Shown here: piece after piece, positions 6,049-8,513 of the stretch | Layout of the letters: each line of letters begins with the position of its first letter | Position numbering within the stretch: the first letter of the stretch is position 1 | Source of the DNA: an uncultured Bacteroidota bacterium | GTDB taxonomy: Bacteria > Bacteroidota > Bacteroidia > NS11-12g > UBA955 | Assembly: GCA_903879775.1 (NCBI GenBank) | Contig: CAIRMY010000062.1 | Coordinates: forward strand, 1 to 8,513 | DNA length: 8,513 nucleotides | Reading direction: 5' to 3' | Notes under the pieces: generated by a model | Seen by the model: the letters and a program-made list of their open reading frames with translations, nothing else | Told to the model about the DNA's origin: nothing | Database searches by the model: none | Made by a program: the position numbers and the translations under genes

Positions 6049-6297
6049 TTACTTCTTGTTGTATCTTCTCATAAACTTGTCGATACGTCCTGCTGTATCT
6101 ACCAAGTTTTGCTTACCAGTGTAAAAGGGATGAGATTTAGAAGAAATCTCTAACTTGTACAAAGGGTAATCATTGCCGTCTTCCCATTTGATGGTTTCTT
6201 TAGTGTCAACACAACTTTGAGTGATGAAACTGTAATCGCAACTCATGTCTTTAAATACAACTTTGCGGTAAGTCTTTGGATGAATATCTGGTTTCAT
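6049..6297 (-). CDS. rpmE2: 50S ribosomal protein L31 type B
   Basis: L31 sits on the central protuberance of the large ribosomal subunit and bridges to the 30S subunit. The 82-residue protein starts MKPDIHPKTYRKVVFKD and contains SSKSHPFYTGKQ and AGRIDKFMRRY, which are diagnostic of L31. It is the longer type-B form, with an insertion around residues 25-45. It lacks the CxxC zinc pair of type-A L31, and its two cysteines (Cys20, Cys29) are not arranged as a zinc knuckle. In bacteria that have both types, the B form replaces the zinc-binding one under zinc limitation. In many Bacteroidota it is, as far as I recall, the only L31. The gene has its own promoter and terminator, so it is a single-gene unit despite following the PBP gene on the same strand. 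Confidence 0.97.
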   Translation of the reverse strand: MKPDIHPKTYRKVVFKDMSCDYSFITQSCVDTKETIKWEDGNDYPLYKLEISSKSHPFYTGKQNLVDTAGRIDKFMRRYNKK

Positions 6298-6325
6298 TCT
6301 ATGAAAAATTCGTTATTTAGGGCTG

Positions 6326-6356
6326 CAAATATAGTGAAATAGAATTAATAAATCAA
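6326..6356 (-). promoter_or_regulatory. Promoter of rpmE2
   Basis: On the minus strand, TTG (6356-6354) and TATATTTG (6333-6326) are separated by 20 bases. This fits the Bacteroidota -33 TTG and -7 TAnnTTTG arrangement exactly. Transcription should start near 6320, giving a leader of about 22 nt before the ATG at 6297. It lies between the PBP stop and rpmE2 and argues that rpmE2 can be expressed independently. Confidence 0.7.
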
Positions 6357-6357
6357 G

Positions 6358-6371
6358 ATTATTTAAATAAT
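6358..6371. repeat. 14-bp AT-only palindrome upstream of the rpmE2 promoter
   Basis: ATTATTTAAATAAT is a perfect palindrome between the PBP stop codon and the -33 element of rpmE2. It could be an operator or a chance event in AT-rich spacer; it has no loop or T tract to make it a terminator. Confidence 0.4.
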
Positions 6372-6381
6372 TTATGGAAGT

Positions 6382-8513
6382 TTAGTCTCCTAAACCATCA
6401 ATACTTAGATTACTTCCCCCTAAATCAATTCTATCGCTAGCCGATTTCTTACAATCGAATAAAGAAGGATCATAATTTTGAGGTGCATCAATCATATCTG
6501 CTTTGTATGATAATTTAGAACTACGTTGCAAATCATGCATAAAATATCCAAAAATTGGCATGGCCATTTGAGACCCTTGTCCCATTAAAGCTCCCTTAAC
6601 CCGAACACTTGGATCATCGGCACCTACCCAGGTTGCGCACACTAGGTTTTTCATGACACCCATAAACCAACCATCGGCGGCACCCTGCGTGGTTCCTGTT
6701 TTACCGCCAATATGACCAGAAATTTCAAATTTGCCTTTTAAACCAGCAGCTGTACCATTGTCAACAACTTTCTTCAACATGGTAAACATAATCATTGCTT
6801 TTTCTTCGCTTAAAACCTGATCGTGTTTCGGTGTGTTAAATTCAGCGAGTACATTTCCGTCTTTATCTTCAATTCTTGTGATAAAAGAAGGCTCTACCCA
6901 AAGTCCCTTATTCACAAAAGCTGAGTAAGCTGAAGCCATTTCGAAAGGACTCAATTCGATGGTTCCAAGGCAAATAGAAGGGACACGAGGAATGCGGTTT
7001 TTGGTAATTCCCACACTCTCAGCAAATTGACCCACTAAATCTGGACCATCGTCGCCAAGGCTTTTCATCACCTGAGCGGTGATTAAATTGTCTGATAATG
7101 CCAATCCCTTCGCCATTGTCCAAACTCCCCCCTCAGTGCCATCAAAATTTCTTGGAGACCAAGTTTGACCAGATTCAGTAATAAAGGTTGTTCGTTCTCT
7201 TGGGAATTCTGTGCAAGGTGTAAACTTATTGATATCAATTGCAGTGGCATAAACCAGAGGTTTAAATGTAGAACCAACTTGTCGGCGGGCATTGATATTT
7301 ACATGATCATATTTGAAATACTTATGGTCAACGCCTCCTACCCAAGCTTTGATATAGCCTGTTTCTGGATCCAATGCAATAAATCCTGCATGAAGTACTT
7401 TTTTTACATAAACCATGCTGTCATAAGGACTCATAGTGGTGTCTTTGTCGCCATTCCAACTGAAGATTGTCATTTTAACAGGTTTTTTCAACTCTGCAAT
7501 GATCTTATCTTCATTATCTCCAAGTTGTTCCTGAAGATATTTGTAACGTGCTGTTTTTTTCAACGCATCTTCAATAAAATTAGGAATGACTTTTCTATCG
7601 GTAATGTAGCGCCAAGGTTTTTCTTTCCCCCAACTTTGGGTAAATTTAGCTTGGAGGGATGTCATATGTTTTTTAACAGCATTTTCGGCATATTCTTGCA
7701 TTTCACTGTTAATGGTGGTGTAGATTTTAAGTCCACTACGATACAAATCATAGTCGTGTTCTTTACACCATTTTTTCATGAATTCACCTAAATACGTTTT
7801 AAAATAGGGTGCCATACCATCAATAGCGGCTGTTCTATACTGCAATTTAATGGGTTCGTTTTTAAGTATATTTAGACTATCATCAGATAGAAAATCGTAC
7901 TTGTTCATTTGTGTTAAAACCGTATTTCTACGATTTTTTGAATTTTCAGCATTGTATTTAGGATTGTATTTCCAATTTGCTTTCAACATTCCAACTAAAA
8001 CCGCTGATTCATTGGTTGTTAATTCTTTAGGGTGCTTGTTGAAAAATTCTTGGGAAGCAGCTTCTATCCCGAATGACAATCCTGAAAAAGGAACGGTATT
8101 CAAATACAACACCAAAATCTCTTTTTTAGTATAACGGCGCTCCAGTTGCACTGCAATAATCCACTCTTTGAATTTTTGCATGATCCGGCTAAGTTTACCC
8201 GATGGCTTTTCAAAACGACTAAATAAGTTCTTAGACAATTGTTGGCTAATGGTACTTGCACCGCCATCGGTACCTAAAGAAGCAAAGGCCCTCAGCGTTC
8301 CGCGAATATCAATACCAGAATGGCTGTAAAAACGAATGTCTTCAGTTGCAATGAGCGCTTTAAAAACTTCAGGACTAATATCATTGGCTCCAATATTGGT
8401 GCGATTTTCCAAATAGAATTTACCAATGATAACTCCATCTTCACCATAAATTTCAGAACTTAAGGCATTTTTAGGATTTTCTAAATCTTCTACATCGGGC
8501 ATATCGCCAAATA
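6382..8513 (-). CDS. Class A penicillin-binding protein (PBP1a-like), N-terminus outside window
   Basis: This is a bifunctional peptidoglycan synthase, with a glycosyltransferase domain that polymerises lipid II and a transpeptidase domain that cross-links stem peptides, on the outer face of the inner membrane. The reading frame continues past the right edge (residues F-G-D precede the ATG at 8502), so that ATG is probably internal and the membrane anchor is missing from the window. Numbering from it, the glycosyltransferase motifs are EDIRFYSHSG with catalytic Glu54, GASTISQQLSKNLF (81-94), RRYTKKEIL (122-130) and the GIEAASQEFF helix (145-154). The transpeptidase has Ser411 in GSTFKP (SxxK), SDN at 470-472 and KTG at 601-603. 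Both active sites are complete. The linker at about residues 250-370 is long, as is usual in Bacteroidota PBP1a proteins. I am sure of the class but not of which paralogue it is. Confidence 0.95.
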   Translation of the reverse strand, partial: FGDMPDVEDLENPKNALSSEIYGEDGVIIGKFYLENRTNIGANDISPEVFKALIATEDIRFYSHSGIDIRGTLRAFASLGTDGGASTISQQLSKNLFSRFEKPSGKLSRIMQKFKEWIIAVQLERRYTKKEILVLYLNTVPFSGLSFGIEAASQEFFNKHPKELTTNESAVLVGMLKANWKYNPKYNAENSKNRRNTVLTQMNKYDFLSDDSLNILKNEPIKLQYRTAAIDGMAPYFKTYLGEFMKKWCKEHDYDLYRSGLKIYTTINSEMQEYAENAVKKHMTSLQAKFTQSWGKEKPWRYITDRKVIPNFIEDALKKTARYKYLQEQLGDNEDKIIAELKKPVKMTIFSWNGDKDTTMSPYDSMVYVKKVLHAGFIALDPETGYIKAWVGGVDHKYFKYDHVNINARRQVGSTFKPLVYATAIDINKFTPCTEFPRERTTFITESGQTWSPRNFDGTEGGVWTMAKGLALSDNLITAQVMKSLGDDGPDLVGQFAESVGITKNRIPRVPSICLGTIELSPFEMASAYSAFVNKGLWVEPSFITRIEDKDGNVLAEFNTPKHDQVLSEEKAMIMFTMLKKVVDNGTAAGLKGKFEISGHIGGKTGTTQGAADGWFMGVMKNLVCATWVGADDPSVRVKGALMGQGSQMAMPIFGYFMHDLQRSSKLSYKADMIDAPQNYDPSLFDCKKSASDRIDLGGSNLSIDGLGD

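Noticed and set aside
7165..7791. 208-residue plus-strand open frame opposite the PBP gene
   Set aside because: Rich in Phe, Cys and Ile as expected from an antisense shadow; the sense strand carries a complete and well-conserved PBP.

Overview
This AT-rich window looks chromosomal and comes from a member of the Bacteroidota, most likely a flavobacterium-like lineage. The evidence is the gene content (type-B L31, a class A PBP of the Bacteroidota type, a DUF3050 protein), the lack of clear Shine-Dalgarno sequences, and -7 elements of the Bacteroidota form TAnnTTTG upstream of several genes. A finer taxonomic placement is not supported. No mobile element, CRISPR array, tRNA or rRNA is visible.

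Layout. A secreted GH30 glycoside hydrolase (+, 76-1533) converges, with one base between the stop codons, on a DUF3050 protein (-, 1535-2326). After a 178-bp gap comes an OsmC-family peroxidase-like protein (-, 2505-2915), divergent from guaB, the IMP dehydrogenase of GTP synthesis (+, 3021-4496). The 105-bp osmC/guaB spacer holds two opposed -7 elements and a perfect 9-bp inverted repeat ending two bases before the guaB start. A lipoprotein endonuclease/exonuclease/phosphatase (+, 4598-5716) follows. Next is a stretch without an intact gene (5717-6048) that holds a decayed minus-strand coding relic and a strong bidirectional terminator. Then come rpmE2 for ribosomal protein L31 type B (-, 6049-6297) with its own promoter, and a class A penicillin-binding protein (-, 6382 to the right edge, N-terminus outside the window).

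The genes look mostly like independent single-gene units: cell-wall synthesis (PBP1a), translation (L31B), purine synthesis (GuaB), redox defence (OsmC), and envelope or secreted hydrolases (EEP lipoprotein, GH30). I see no multigene defence, secretion or biosynthetic system. The points most worth checking are the frameshifted DxNGD-containing relic at 5764-6000, the HxxxDxxH metal-site pattern in the DUF3050 protein, and the inverted repeat that fills the guaB leader.
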